NCBI GenBank assembly: GCA_025964795.1
Contig: JAOPYC010000090.1
Location: forward strand, 1 to 64,000
Source of the DNA: Marmoricola sp.
Lineage (GTDB): Bacteria > Actinomycetota > Actinomycetes > Propionibacteriales > Nocardioidaceae
DNA: 64,000 nucleotides
Direction of reading: 5' to 3'
Part shown: piece by piece, positions 7,511 through 16,813 of the stretch
Numbering within the stretch: the first letter of the stretch is position 1
How the letters are laid out: every line of letters starts with the position of its first letter
Made by a program: the position numbers and the translations under genes
Notes under the pieces: model-generated
Databases searched by the model: none
The model's input: only the letters and a program-made list of their open reading frames with translations
What the model was told of the DNA's origin: nothing

Positions 7511-8119
7511 ATGTCGTACGACGTCGGCCGCCGCGAGGAGCGCTGGACGCAGCGCCTGCCCGGCGCCTTCGTGATGGTGGGGCTGACTCTCGCCGCCCTG
7601 TGGGGCACCGAGCTCGTCGACTCCTCGACGGGCGGCCGGCTGGACACCTACGGCATCCGCCCACGCAGCCTCGACGGCCTGGAGGGGATCGTGTTCGCGC
7701 CGTTCCTGCACGCCGGCTTCGGGCACCTGTTCTCGAACTCCGTCGTCTTCGCGGTGCTCGGCGTGATCGCGTACGCCGCCGTCCCGCTGGGCCGGTTCGT
7801 GGGCGTCATCGTGATCACCATGCTCAGCAGCGGGTTCGGCGCCTGGCTGTTCGGGGCGCCCGACACGCTCGTGATCGGTGCGAGCGGCGTGATCTTCGGA
7901 CTGCTCGGCTTCCTGCTGTTCCGCGGCTTCGCCGAGCGCAGCCCGGGGGCGATCACGATCAGCATCATGATGCTGATCGTCTACGGCAGCACCATCTCGG
8001 GGGTCCTCCCGGGGGCGTCGTACATCTCCTGGCAGTCGCACCTGTTCGGCTTCCTCGGCGGGGCCGGAGCCGCGTTCCTGCTGCGCCCGCCGCGCCAGCA
8101 GCGGGCCGGCTGGCGCTAG
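7511..8119 (+). CDS. rhomboid-family intramembrane serine protease
   Basis: 202 aa, about six membrane helices. The catalytic dyad is visible: Ser125 in VIGASGVIFG and His177 in SWQSHLFGF. The HxxxN motif in helix 2 is present (GHLFSNS, His72/Asn76). Rhomboids cleave membrane-anchored substrates within the bilayer; the substrate here is unknown. The ATG at 7511 is chosen because upstream sequence in this frame loses coding character; only a weak AGGATG precedes it. The 89 nt between it and the DUF3099 gene hold no clear feature. Confidence 0.87.
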   Translation: MSYDVGRREERWTQRLPGAFVMVGLTLAALWGTELVDSSTGGRLDTYGIRPRSLDGLEGIVFAPFLHAGFGHLFSNSVVFAVLGVIAYAAVPLGRFVGVIVITMLSSGFGAWLFGAPDTLVIGASGVIFGLLGFLLFRGFAERSPGAITISIMMLIVYGSTISGVLPGASYISWQSHLFGFLGGAGAAFLLRPPRQQRAGWR

Positions 8120-8155
8120 CGGTCGACGACACGCCTGGCGCGCGGCGCGCCCGCG

Positions 8156-8836
8156 TCAGATGTCGGTGATCCGGATGCCCGCATGGGCCTTGTAACGGCG
8201 GTTGACGCTGATCAGGTTGGCGGTGAGCGCCTCGACCTGGTGGGCGTTGCGCAGCCGTCCGCCGTACACCCCGCGCACCCCGGGGATGGTTCCCGCCAGG
8301 TCCTGGACCCGGTCGCAGGCCTCGCGGTCCTCGCCCTCCCCCAGCACCAGCACGTCGGTGTCGACGGTGGTGACCTCCGGGTCCTCGAGCTTCACGGCAG
8401 AGACGTTGTGGAAGGCGCCGATGACTGTGGAGTCCGGTAGCAGCGCGGCCGCCTGCTGGGCCGCCGACCCCTCCTCGACCTGCAGCGCGTAGGCGCCCTG
8501 CTTGTCGAAGCCGAGCGGGTTGACGCAGTCCACCACGATCTTGCCGGCGAGGGCCGGGGCCAGGTCGCGCAGCAGGTCACCGTGCCCGTCCCAGGGGACG
8601 GCGACCACGACGATGTCACCGGCCGACGCAGCGCCGGCGTTGTCGGCACCGGTCACGGTGCCACCCGTCGCGTCGGCCAGGGTCTGCGCGGTCTCGCTCG
8701 CGCGCTCCGCACTGCGGCTGCCGATCACCACGGGCAGGCCGGCCGCGGCGAAGCGGCGGGCGAGGCCACGGCCCTGCGGGCCGGTTCCGCCGAGGACGGC
8801 GATGGTCGTGTCGGTCAGGGATGCGGGCAGGCTCAT
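8156..8836 (-). CDS. npdG: NADPH-dependent F420 reductase
   Basis: 226 aa. F420:NADP oxidoreductase exchanging hydride between F420H2 and NADP. It has an N-terminal Rossmann motif (VLGGTGPQGRGLARR), the SRSAERA segment expected for NADPH selectivity, VVAVPWDGH, VDCVNPLGFDKQG, and the C-terminal GVYGGRLRNAHQVE helix common to Fno proteins. The ATG at 8836 has AAGGAG 5 nt upstream; a longer in-frame start (8878) adds an unlikely Arg-rich leader. Known actinobacterial Fno genes supply reduced F420 to many reductases and luciferase-like enzymes, one of which lies at 62.6-63.6 kb. Confidence 0.9.
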   Translation of the reverse strand: MSLPASLTDTTIAVLGGTGPQGRGLARRFAAAGLPVVIGSRSAERASETAQTLADATGGTVTGADNAGAASAGDIVVVAVPWDGHGDLLRDLAPALAGKIVVDCVNPLGFDKQGAYALQVEEGSAAQQAAALLPDSTVIGAFHNVSAVKLEDPEVTTVDTDVLVLGEGEDREACDRVQDLAGTIPGVRGVYGGRLRNAHQVEALTANLISVNRRYKAHAGIRITDI

Positions 8837-8887
8837 GGGTCTCCTTCGGGTCGGCCCCCATCTTGGCCCGTTCGCCACCCGAGGTGC

Positions 8888-10153
8888 TCAGCGGCCCACC
8901 AGGACCGCCATCCGGTTCACGAGCTCGGCGGCCTGGAGCACGAGCGGGATCGGCAGGGCGTCCACCCCGTCGCCTCCCAGCGAGTCGACGATCGCCACGA
9001 CGTCCAGCTCGTCCAGGGCCCGGTGCAGCGCGATCCCGGCCGGGACGGCGCCGAGGTGTGCCTGCACCGACGGGTCGAGCCGGTGCCACACCCGCTGCCA
9101 GGCCCATGAGGCGTCGTCCGGGTCGACCCGTGCGTCCGGGAACGCCGCCGCAGCCGGTGGTCGAGGAGCCGGCAGCCGTCCTGCCGAGACGAGCGTGGCC
9201 ACGGCGAGCCCGCCGACCAGGGTCGAGTGGTAGACGGTGCCCAGCACCCGGCGTACGGCGTCCTGGTGGTCCTCGGCGGGTTCAGCCTCGGGCAGCCCCG
9301 GGCCGGGGACGAAGCCGTAGTGCCGCCAGGTGTCACGCAGCACCTGCCAGCCGAACCACTGGATCGTCGTCCAGTCGGTGCCCAGCAGCGCCGGGACCAT
9401 CAGCAGCTCGCCGAGCAGGTCCAGGTCGTCCTCGTGGAGCGCCTTGAGGACCAGGGCGTCCGCCGTCCCCGCGAGAAGCGCCGTGTCGACCGTGGCCGGG
9501 AGGGGCACGCGACCGAAGTCGGTGGCGTAGGGCAGTGCGTGGCTGAAGGCGTAGGCGTCGTCCACGGTGGCGTGCACCAGGTCGACCCCCTGACCGATCG
9601 GGGTCAGCACCAGCGCGGGGTGGGCGAGCTCGGCGTCCCCGAGGACCAGCGAGCGGATCCAGGCCACGTCGAGCAGCCGGTAGGGCACGCGTTCCGCAGC
9701 CCCGGCCGCCGAGGACCCGAGGGCCGCGCGGGCCAGCTCGTCGAAGCCGGCGTCGACGCAGCCGAGCTGCTGCAGGCAGGCGTGGGCCAGGAGGTGGGCG
9801 GCCGCGCGCGAGGGGCGTACGACGAGCAGGTTCCGCGTCGCGGCCGACCTCGCCACGGGCGCGATCCGGTCCGCGAGCGCGGCGATGCGGACCCGGTCCG
9901 GCTCCTCGCGCAGCACGCGCTGGGCCAGCCGGAGGAGCATCGCCACCTCGGCGACCTCCTTGGTGAAGTCGGCGCCCGGCCGGTTGCTGGACCGGTTGCT
10001 GGGCCGGTGGCTGAACCGGGTGCTCGGCGCGAGCACGACGTGCTCGACGAGCAGCTCGGCGACGTCGAGGGCCGAGCGGACGAGCTCGAGCGCATGCCCG
10101 GAGGAGCGGTCCGGGGTGGGCCGGACACTCCTCCGGGTCATGCCCTGCGTCAT
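8888..10153 (-). CDS. uncharacterised protein, DUF6895-like
   Basis: 421 aa, mostly alpha-helical and Ala/Leu-rich. It has a DAYAFSHALPYATDFG block near the middle and no signal peptide. I associate this block with DUF6895 proteins, but from memory only. A short repeat of (S/R)NRSSNRP character (PSNRSSNRPG) lies near residue 45. The ATG overlaps the stop of the upstream 84-aa gene (ATGA), so the two proteins are made together and probably work together. No catalytic motif was identified. Confidence 0.6.
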   Translation of the reverse strand: MTQGMTRRSVRPTPDRSSGHALELVRSALDVAELLVEHVVLAPSTRFSHRPSNRSSNRPGADFTKEVAEVAMLLRLAQRVLREEPDRVRIAALADRIAPVARSAATRNLLVVRPSRAAAHLLAHACLQQLGCVDAGFDELARAALGSSAAGAAERVPYRLLDVAWIRSLVLGDAELAHPALVLTPIGQGVDLVHATVDDAYAFSHALPYATDFGRVPLPATVDTALLAGTADALVLKALHEDDLDLLGELLMVPALLGTDWTTIQWFGWQVLRDTWRHYGFVPGPGLPEAEPAEDHQDAVRRVLGTVYHSTLVGGLAVATLVSAGRLPAPRPPAAAAFPDARVDPDDASWAWQRVWHRLDPSVQAHLGAVPAGIALHRALDELDVVAIVDSLGGDGVDALPIPLVLQAAELVNRMAVLVGR

Positions 10154-10404
10154 CGCTGCTGGACCCGCTCGATCGCGAACCCGAGCTGCTGGACCTCGGC
10201 CGCCACCTGGACCACGTCCCCGAAGTGGGGGCCGATGTGCATCGTGAACTTGTAGCAGATGTCGCCCGGCTCGAGCTCGACCCCGGCCTCCTTGAGTGCT
10301 CCCTGCACCTCCTGGGCCTGGCTGAGGAGGACGTCGAGGTTGATCGCCCCGACCTTCTCCAACGCCTTCAACGTCGCTACCGAACGGTCGCTGATCTCCG
10401 TCAT
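10150..10404 (-). CDS. small conserved-looking protein coupled to the DUF6895-like gene
   Basis: 84 aa, acidic N-terminal half predicted helical, then a GDICYKFTMHIGPHFGDVV segment with the only Cys (position 49) and two His. Strong AAGGAG ribosome site 6 nt before the ATG. It is first in a two-gene unit with a 4-nt overlap. No family was recognised. It lacks the obvious leader/core features of a modified peptide precursor, although the small-gene/large-gene pairing is reminiscent of one. It could equally be a small subunit or chaperone partner. Confidence 0.65.
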   Translation of the reverse strand: MTEISDRSVATLKALEKVGAINLDVLLSQAQEVQGALKEAGVELEPGDICYKFTMHIGPHFGDVVQVAAEVQQLGFAIERVQQR

Positions 10405-10537
10405 GACTGACTCCTTGCTGTCCGCGAGGCCCGGCCTCCCCTGCTGGCGGCCGTCCGTTGCCTCGCTGGTGCCAAGAGGGGGCGAGCAGCGGTCGTGATA
10501 CCTCGCGGTGCGGTGGATCGGGTCCTACGCTGCTGAG

Positions 10538-11389
10538 ATGAGCAACGACCTGCCGACCCTCGCCGTCACCGGCTCGACCGGTGAGCTCGGTCGCCGCGTG
10601 GCCCAGCGGCTCGCCGCCTCCGACGTGCGCCAGCGGCTGCTGGTCCGCGACCTGTCGCGCGTGCCCAGGGTGGACGGCGGCGTGCCCGTCGAGTTCACCG
10701 GCTACCGCGACCCGGGCTCCGCCACGAAGGCGCTGGAGGGCGTCACCACCCTCTTCATGGTCTCCGCCGCCGAGAGCGCCGATCGGCTGGGCGAGCACAA
10801 GGCCTTCATCGACGCGGCCGCCGCGGCCGGCGTACGCCACGTCGTCTACACCTCGTTCCACGGCGCCGCGCCCGACTCGACGTTCACCCTGGGGCGCGAC
10901 CACTTCAACACCGAGGAGCACATCCGCGCGAGCGGGATGGAGTGGACGTTCCTCCGCGACAACTTCTACCTCGACTTCCTGCCGGAGATGGTCGGTGAGG
11001 ACGGCGTCATCCGCGGTCCGGCCGGCGACGGCCTGGTGTCCGCGGTGAGCCGCGAGGACATCGCGGCCAGTGCCGCGGCGGTGCTGGCGGAGCCGGGCGC
11101 CCACGTCGGGACGACGTACCACCTGACCGGCTCCGAGGCGCTGTCGCTGTCCACCGTGGCCGAGACGATCTCGGCCGCCCAGGACCGCAAGGTCAGCTTC
11201 CACGACGAGACGATCGAGGAGGCCTACGAGTCACGCAGGCAGTGGCCCGCACCCGACTGGCAGTACGACGCCTGGGTGAGCACCTACACCGCGATCAGGG
11301 CGGGCGAGGTCGCCGACGTGACGCACCACGTGCTCACCCTGACCGGTCGTCCGCCACTGACGCTGCAGGAGCTGCTCCGCCGCACTTGA
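10538..11389 (+). CDS. SDR-family NAD(P)-binding oxidoreductase (NmrA/QorB-like)
   Basis: 283 aa. Atypical short-chain dehydrogenase with the N-terminal TGSTGELGRRVAQRLA nucleotide-binding motif, TTLFMVSAAES, VRHVVYTSFHGAAP, and the WTFLRDNFYLDFLP block typical of NmrA/quinone oxidoreductase 2-like proteins. These act as NAD(P)H-dependent reductases or redox sensors; the substrate is unknown. Upstream (10405-10537) is the divergent promoter region shared with the 84-aa gene. It is followed by metY but separated from it by 79 nt with its own likely promoter. Confidence 0.83.
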   Translation: MSNDLPTLAVTGSTGELGRRVAQRLAASDVRQRLLVRDLSRVPRVDGGVPVEFTGYRDPGSATKALEGVTTLFMVSAAESADRLGEHKAFIDAAAAAGVRHVVYTSFHGAAPDSTFTLGRDHFNTEEHIRASGMEWTFLRDNFYLDFLPEMVGEDGVIRGPAGDGLVSAVSREDIAASAAAVLAEPGAHVGTTYHLTGSEALSLSTVAETISAAQDRKVSFHDETIEEAYESRRQWPAPDWQYDAWVSTYTAIRAGEVADVTHHVLTLTGRPPLTLQELLRRT

Positions 11390-11468
11390 CGTCTCACCCC
11401 CTGGTCACCCAAAGTGCAGTTGATCGGTGTACTTATTCTGAGAAGACCCGCTCAACGAGGAGACCTGA

Positions 11469-12758
11469 ATGTCCTACCGTCCCGAGACCCTGACCGTCCA
11501 CGCCGGGCAGGAGGAGCCGGACTCCGCGACCAACGCGCGGGCCGTGCCGATCTACCAGACGACGTCCTACGTGTTCGACGACACGGAGCACGCGGCGAAC
11601 CTGTTCGCGCTGGCCGAGCCCGGCAACATCTACACGCGCATCATGAACCCGACCCAGTCGGTGTTCGAGGAGCGGATCACCCAGCTCGAGGGCGGTGTCG
11701 GCGCCCTCGCCACGGCGTCGGGCTCCGCCGCGACGACGTACGCCGTGCAGAACCTCACCTACGCCGGCGACAACATCGTCGCCATCTCCACGCTCTACGG
11801 CGGCACCTACGCGCTGTTCGCGCACACCCTCCCCCAGTTCGGCATCGAGGTCCGCTTCGTCGACCCCAACAAGCCCGAGGACCTCGCGCAGCACGTCGAT
11901 GACAAGACCAAGCTCGTCTTCGCGGAGACCATCGGCAACCCGAAGCTCAACGTCGTCGACATCCGCGGCTGGGCCGACGCGGCCCACGCGCTGGGCCTCC
12001 CGCTGATCGTCGACAACACCGCGCCGACGCCGTTCCTGTGCCGTCCGTTCGACCTGGGCGCCGACATCATCGTGCACTCGGCGACGAAGTACATCGGCGG
12101 CCACGGCACCTCCATCGGAGGGGTGATCGTCGACTCCGGCAAGTTCGACTGGAGCGCCCACGCCGAGCGTTTCCCCGGCCTGACCCAGCCCGACGGGGCC
12201 TACCACGGGGTGGTGTGGACCGAGGCCGTCGGCGAGATCGCCTTCATCATCCGCGCGCGCACGGTGCTGCTGCGCAACACCGGTGCGGCGATCGCCCCGC
12301 TGAACTCCTGGCTGTTCCTGCAGGGCCTCGAGACGCTGCACCTGCGCATGGAGCGGCACAGCTCCAACGCGCTCGCCGTCGCGCAGTTCCTGCAGAACCA
12401 CGAGCTGGTCTCGTGGGTCAGCTATCCCGGGCTGGCTGGCTCCGACCAGAAGGAGGTCGCCGACCGCACCTACATCGCGGGCCGCGGCTACGGCGGGCTG
12501 GTCAGCTTCGGCGTGAAGTCCGGGCGCGACGGCGGCAAGCGCTTCGTCGAGGCGCTCGAGCTGTTCAGCCATCTCGCGAACATCGGTGACGCCAAGTCGC
12601 TCGCAATCCACAACGCCACCACCACGCACTCGCAGCTCACCCCCGAGGAGCTCGAGCTGGCCGGCGTGCCGGAGGACCTCGTCCGGCTCTCGATCGGGAT
12701 CGAGCACGTCGAGGACCTGATCGCCGACCTCGACCAGGCCCTGGCCGCCGCCAAGTGA
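11469..12758 (+). CDS. metY: O-acetylhomoserine aminocarboxypropyltransferase (sulfhydrylase)
   Basis: 429 aa. PLP enzyme converting O-acetylhomoserine and sulfide to homocysteine in direct-sulfhydrylation methionine synthesis. Seen: YTRIMNPTQ, ATASGSAA, VDNTAPTPFLCRPFDLGAD, and the PLP lysine Lys207 in HSATKYIGGHG. Ribosome site GAGGAG at 11457-11462. metX, which makes its substrate, follows after 28 nt. The 79-nt upstream gap is too short for a SAM-IV-type riboswitch and none was recognised. Confidence 0.93.
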   Translation: MSYRPETLTVHAGQEEPDSATNARAVPIYQTTSYVFDDTEHAANLFALAEPGNIYTRIMNPTQSVFEERITQLEGGVGALATASGSAATTYAVQNLTYAGDNIVAISTLYGGTYALFAHTLPQFGIEVRFVDPNKPEDLAQHVDDKTKLVFAETIGNPKLNVVDIRGWADAAHALGLPLIVDNTAPTPFLCRPFDLGADIIVHSATKYIGGHGTSIGGVIVDSGKFDWSAHAERFPGLTQPDGAYHGVVWTEAVGEIAFIIRARTVLLRNTGAAIAPLNSWLFLQGLETLHLRMERHSSNALAVAQFLQNHELVSWVSYPGLAGSDQKEVADRTYIAGRGYGGLVSFGVKSGRDGGKRFVEALELFSHLANIGDAKSLAIHNATTTHSQLTPEELELAGVPEDLVRLSIGIEHVEDLIADLDQALAAAK

Positions 12759-12786
12759 CCCACCCAGTGAGTCACTCAGCCACACC

Positions 12787-13887
12787 GTGTCCGTAGGCCT
12801 GGTCAGCACCGAGCGGGTCGTCCTGCACGACGAGGACGACCCGCTGGTGCTGTCCGGCGGGGCCACGCTGGCGCCCGTCGAGGTGGCCTACGAGACCTAC
12901 GGGACGCTCAACGAGGCCCACGACAACGCGATCTTCGTCTGCCACGCGCTGACGGGCGACGCCCACGCCGCCGGGCACCACGGCGACCCGGCGCGCCCCG
13001 GCTGGTGGGACAACCTGATCGGGCCGGGTCGCCCGCTCGACACCGACCGGTTCTTCGTGATCTCGCCCAACCTGCTCGGCGGCTGCCAGGGCACGACCGG
13101 GCCGAGCTCCACCGACCCGGCGACCGGCCGCGCCTACGGGACGGGCTTCCCACTCTTCTCGATGTCCGACCTGGTCAGCGTCCACCGCCGGCTGCTGCGA
13201 CACCTGGGCATCGACCGGCTGCACGCCGCGATCGGCGGTTCGCTCGGCGGGATGCAGGTCCTGCAGTGGACGATCGACGCCCCCGACGAGATCGGCAGGG
13301 CCGTCCTGGTGGCCGCCTCCTCGCTGCTCTCGGCCCAGAACATCGCCTTCTCCGCCGTCGCGCGCACCGCGATCCTCTCCGACCCGGACTTCCGCGACGG
13401 GCAGTACGCCGCGGCCGGCACCCGTCCCGCGGCCGGCCTCTCCGTGGCCCGGATGATGGCGCACATCACCTACGTCTCCGAGCAGCTGCTCGACGAGAAG
13501 TTCGGCCGGGACCGCGTGTCCGACGGACCACCGCGGATGGGCACCGACTTCCAGGTCGAGTCCTACCTCGCCCACCAGGCCAGCTCCTTCCAGGCCCGGT
13601 TCGACGCGCTGTCCTACCTCTACCTGACCCGGGTGATGGACTACTTCGACCCGTTCGCCGACCCGCGCGCCGCCGCTCGCGCCGCGTCGTACGACACCCG
13701 GTTCCTGGTGCTGTCCTTCGACAGCGACTGGCGCTTCCCCACGCACCACTCGGTGCGGCTGCGCGAACAGCTCGCCGCCGCCGGCGCGATCAGCGAGCAC
13801 GTCGAGATCGCGTCGAGCTGGGGGCACGACTCGTTCCTGCTGAAGCCGCCCGGCTACCACGAGCGGGTCGCGCAGTTCCTGGCCTGA
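12787..13887 (+). CDS. metX: homoserine O-acetyltransferase
   Basis: 366 aa alpha/beta-hydrolase-fold acyltransferase making O-acetylhomoserine from homoserine and acetyl-CoA. Nucleophile Ser152 in GGSLGGMQ; the Asp in LSFDSDWRF (about 315) and the His in WGHDSFLL (about 347) complete the triad. NLLGGCQGTTGPSS and MSDLV are family landmarks. The GTG start lacks a strong ribosome site. A small dyad TGAGTCACTCA (12768-12778) sits in the gap after metY. Cotranscribed with metY as a two-step module. Confidence 0.93.
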   Translation: MSVGLVSTERVVLHDEDDPLVLSGGATLAPVEVAYETYGTLNEAHDNAIFVCHALTGDAHAAGHHGDPARPGWWDNLIGPGRPLDTDRFFVISPNLLGGCQGTTGPSSTDPATGRAYGTGFPLFSMSDLVSVHRRLLRHLGIDRLHAAIGGSLGGMQVLQWTIDAPDEIGRAVLVAASSLLSAQNIAFSAVARTAILSDPDFRDGQYAAAGTRPAAGLSVARMMAHITYVSEQLLDEKFGRDRVSDGPPRMGTDFQVESYLAHQASSFQARFDALSYLYLTRVMDYFDPFADPRAAARAASYDTRFLVLSFDSDWRFPTHHSVRLREQLAAAGAISEHVEIASSWGHDSFLLKPPGYHERVAQFLA

Positions 13888-13992
13888 GCTCCTGGCCTGA
13901 GTTCCTGGCCAGCTCTCCCGGGGCGGTTCCCGGGAGCACGCGCAGGGACTAGCGTCGAGAGCGGACGCACCCACCTGCCGAGCGGAGCCCCC

Positions 13993-16245
13993 ATGCCGGA
14001 CCTGGACATCGACGCCCTCCTCGCCGAGCTCACGCTCGAGGAGAAGGCCAGCCTCGTGATCGGCGGCGACTTCTGGCACACCGCTCCCGTCGAGCGCCTC
14101 GGCATCGAGCGCGTCATGGTGGCCGACGGCCCGCACGGCCTGCGGATGCAGCCGGACGGGGGTGACCACGTCGGCATCGGGGGCAGCGCGCCCGCCACCT
14201 GCTTCCCGACGGCAAGCGGGCTCGCGTCCTCGTGGAACCGGTCGCTGGCGGCCGAGGTGGGCGCGGCCCTGGCCCAGGAGGCGCGCGTCCAAGGGGTGTC
14301 GGTGATCCTCGGTCCCGGCATCAACATGAAGCGATCACCGTTGTGCGGGCGCAATTTCGAGTACTTCTCCGAGGACCCCTACCTCGCCGGTGAGCTCGCC
14401 CTCGCGATGGCCGCAGCGATCCAGGAGCAGGGTGTCGGCACCTCGCTCAAGCACTACGCCGCCAACAACCAGGAGGACGACCGCCTTCGGGTCAGCGCCG
14501 AGGTCGACGAGCGGACGCTGCGCGAGATCTACCTGCCCGCCTTCGAGCGCGTGGTCACCGGCTGCCAGCCGTGGACGGTCATGTGCGCCTACAACAAGGT
14601 CAACGGCACCTACGCCTCCGAGCACCACTGGCTGCTCACCGAGGTGCTGCGCGAGGAGTGGGGGTTCGAGGGACTCGTCGTCTCCGACTGGGGCGCCGTC
14701 CACGACCGGGTGGCGTCGCTGGTCGCCGGTCTCGACCTGGAGATGCCCCCCTCGAAGGGCCGCAGCGACGTCGCCGTGGTCGAGGCGGTCTCCTCCGGCG
14801 CGTTGGCGCCCGAGGTGCTGGACCGCGGCGTACGACGGGTGCTGCGTCTCGTGTCGCAGGCGATGCCCACCAAGGACGCCACCCCGCCCGAGCCGGCGTA
14901 CGAGGCCCACCACGCGCTGGCCCGTCGCGCGGCCGCCGAGTCGGCCGTGCTGCTGCGGAACGACGGGACGCTCCCGCTGGCGCTGAGTGACGGCCAGACC
15001 CTCGCGGTGATCGGGCCGTTCGCCACGGCTCCGCGCTACCAGGGCGCGGGCAGCTCGCAGGTGAACCCGACCACCCTCGACGTACCGCTGGACGAGCTGC
15101 GCGCCCAGCTCCCCACCCACGTGCACCTGACCCACGCCGACGGCTTCGGCCTCGACGACTCCTCGAACGACGCGGCCCTGCTCGCCGAGGCCCGCGACCT
15201 CGCGAGGCAGGCCGACACGGTCGTGCTGTTCCTGGGGCTGCCCGCAGCTGCGGAGTCGGAGGGGTTCGACCGCACCCATCTCGAGCTGCCCGCCAACCAG
15301 CTCGCGGTGCTGGAGACCGTGGCGCAGGTCAGCAACCGGGTCGTGGTCGTCCTGGCCAACGGCTCGGTGGTCCGCACGTCCGCCTGGGAGGACCGCGTCG
15401 GCGCGGTGCTCGAGTGCTGGCTCGGCGGCCAGGCCGCCGGCGGCGCCGTCGCCGACCTGCTCACCGGTGCGGGCAACCCGTCGGGCAAGCTCGCCGAGAC
15501 GATCCCGCTGCGGCTGGAGGACAACCCGTCGTACCTCAACTTCCCGGGTGACTCGCAGAAGGTCGTGTACGGCGAGGGCCTGTTCATCGGCTACCGCGCC
15601 TACGACGCGCTCGCGCTCGAGGTGAGCCATCCGTTCGGCTTCGGGCTCTCCTACACGTCGTTCTCGCTCGGATCCCCGTCGGTCTCGGTGGCGGGATCGG
15701 TCGGGGACGAGCTCTGCGTCTCGGTCACCGTCCCGGTGACCAACACCGGGGCCGTCGAGGGGGCGGAGGTGGTGCAGGTCTACGTCAGCGACCCCGCCGC
15801 CAGCGTGCGTCGGCCGGAGCAGGAGCTGAAGGGCTTCGCGAAGATCTCCTTGGGCGCCGGGGAGTCGGGCGAGGTGCAGGTCGACCTGGACGAGCGGGCG
15901 TTCTCGTACTGGTCCACCCGGCTGGGCCGCTGGGTGGTCGAGGCGGGCGAGTTCGTGCTGCGCGTCGGCACCTCCTCCCGTGATCTCCCCCATGCGCACT
16001 CGATCGACCTGGACGCCCCGTCCGTCGCCGGCCCCCTCGACCGTGACTCCACCCTCCACGAGTGGCTCGCCGACCCCCGGGGCCGCGACGTCCTCCTCGG
16101 CGCGTTCGACTCCACCGGCAGCGCCGGCTTCATCGACGACGACCTGATCCACGTCATCGGCACCATGCCCCTCTCCACCCTGGCCGGCTTCGGCCTCGGC
16201 GGCTTCAACCACGACCTCCTCGACAAGCTCGTCAGCGAGCTCTGA
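13993..16245 (+). CDS. glycoside hydrolase family 3 beta-glycosidase
   Basis: 750 aa with the full GH3 layout: a TIM-barrel domain containing the nucleophile Asp232 in GLVVSDWGAVHD and the substrate-binding KHYAANNQE, an alpha/beta sandwich domain (VLLRNDGTLPL, then VIGPFA), and a C-terminal fibronectin-III-like domain (NTGAVEGAEVVQVYV). Likely a beta-glucosidase or related exo-glycosidase. No signal peptide, so it is probably cytosolic. An extra ~60-residue tail (LHEWLADPRGRDVLLGAF...) resembles the tails of some actinobacterial GH3 enzymes. No sugar transporter or regulator is adjacent. Confidence 0.9.
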   Translation: MPDLDIDALLAELTLEEKASLVIGGDFWHTAPVERLGIERVMVADGPHGLRMQPDGGDHVGIGGSAPATCFPTASGLASSWNRSLAAEVGAALAQEARVQGVSVILGPGINMKRSPLCGRNFEYFSEDPYLAGELALAMAAAIQEQGVGTSLKHYAANNQEDDRLRVSAEVDERTLREIYLPAFERVVTGCQPWTVMCAYNKVNGTYASEHHWLLTEVLREEWGFEGLVVSDWGAVHDRVASLVAGLDLEMPPSKGRSDVAVVEAVSSGALAPEVLDRGVRRVLRLVSQAMPTKDATPPEPAYEAHHALARRAAAESAVLLRNDGTLPLALSDGQTLAVIGPFATAPRYQGAGSSQVNPTTLDVPLDELRAQLPTHVHLTHADGFGLDDSSNDAALLAEARDLARQADTVVLFLGLPAAAESEGFDRTHLELPANQLAVLETVAQVSNRVVVVLANGSVVRTSAWEDRVGAVLECWLGGQAAGGAVADLLTGAGNPSGKLAETIPLRLEDNPSYLNFPGDSQKVVYGEGLFIGYRAYDALALEVSHPFGFGLSYTSFSLGSPSVSVAGSVGDELCVSVTVPVTNTGAVEGAEVVQVYVSDPAASVRRPEQELKGFAKISLGAGESGEVQVDLDERAFSYWSTRLGRWVVEAGEFVLRVGTSSRDLPHAHSIDLDAPSVAGPLDRDSTLHEWLADPRGRDVLLGAFDSTGSAGFIDDDLIHVIGTMPLSTLAGFGLGGFNHDLLDKLVSEL

Positions 16246-16309
16246 CCCCGCCGAGGCGACCAAGACTTTCTGAGAAGCTTTCCCATCCCCACCGAACAGG
16301 GGGAATCTC

Positions 16310-16331
16310 GCCGCCAGTCGGAGCTGGCGGC
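16310..16331 (+). terminator. GC-rich hairpin after the GH3 gene
   Basis: Perfect 8-bp stem GCCGCCAG / CTGGCGGC with a 6-nt loop, in the 180-nt gap between the GH3 stop and the VOC gene. No T-run follows, which is usual in high-GC actinobacteria. Could be a terminator or part of the leader of the VOC gene. Confidence 0.4.
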
Positions 16332-16425
16332 CCAGTGCAGCGGCGGCCTGCCGATTCAGCCCTTCCCGACGGCCGAGCGCGAATACTGGCTCGCCCGGGG
16401 CAGGTCGCGCCCCTAGGTTGACCCC

Positions 16426-16803
16426 ATGACGACGTTGAGGCAGCTCCAGGTGACCTTCGACTGTGCGGACCCTGCGCGCGTCGCTCTCTTCTGGTCCGAG
16501 GTGCTGGGCTACGACGAGGAGCACGACGACTCGGACGCGGCATGCGTCGATCCCACGGGCGTGGGCCCGCGGCTGTACTTCCAGCGGGTGCCCGAGGGCA
16601 AGGTGGTCAAGAACCGGCTGCACCTCGACGTACGCGTCGGCACCGGGCTCGTGGGCGAGGAGCGCCTGGCCGCGCTCGAGGCCGAGTGCGCTCGGCTGCT
16701 CGAGCTCGGCGCGACCCGCGTCCGGCTGATGCTGGCCGACGAGGAGAACGAGTCGTGCCTGGTCATGCAGGACGTCGAGGGCAACGAGTTCTGCCTCGAC
16801 TGA
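16426..16803 (+). CDS. VOC-family (glyoxalase-like) protein
   Basis: 125 aa. One vicinal-oxygen-chelate unit: the VTFDCADPARVALFWSEVLG start, RLYFQRVPEGKVVKNRLHLDVRV in the middle, and a VMQDVEGNEFCLD end, as in glyoxalase-like domain proteins common in actinobacteria. His (RLHLDV) and Glu (GNEFCLD) are candidate metal ligands. The reaction is unknown. Stand-alone gene, convergent with the YihY gene 10 nt downstream. Confidence 0.85.
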   Translation: MTTLRQLQVTFDCADPARVALFWSEVLGYDEEHDDSDAACVDPTGVGPRLYFQRVPEGKVVKNRLHLDVRVGTGLVGEERLAALEAECARLLELGATRVRLMLADEENESCLVMQDVEGNEFCLD

Positions 16804-16813
16804 GCCGTGATGC

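Noticed and set aside
7426-7647. Minus-strand ORF between the DUF3099 and rhomboid genes, ending ADQVASSMQEKLDQL
   Set aside because: Most of it is antisense to the start of the rhomboid gene. Only the last ~25 codons fall in intergenic DNA and no start or family was found.
11390-11468. SAM-type riboswitch upstream of metY
   Set aside because: Only 79 nt are available and no conserved riboswitch core was seen.
12768-12778. TGAGTCACTCA dyad as a met-regulon operator
   Set aside because: It lies between metY and metX rather than in the promoter, and is too short to support.
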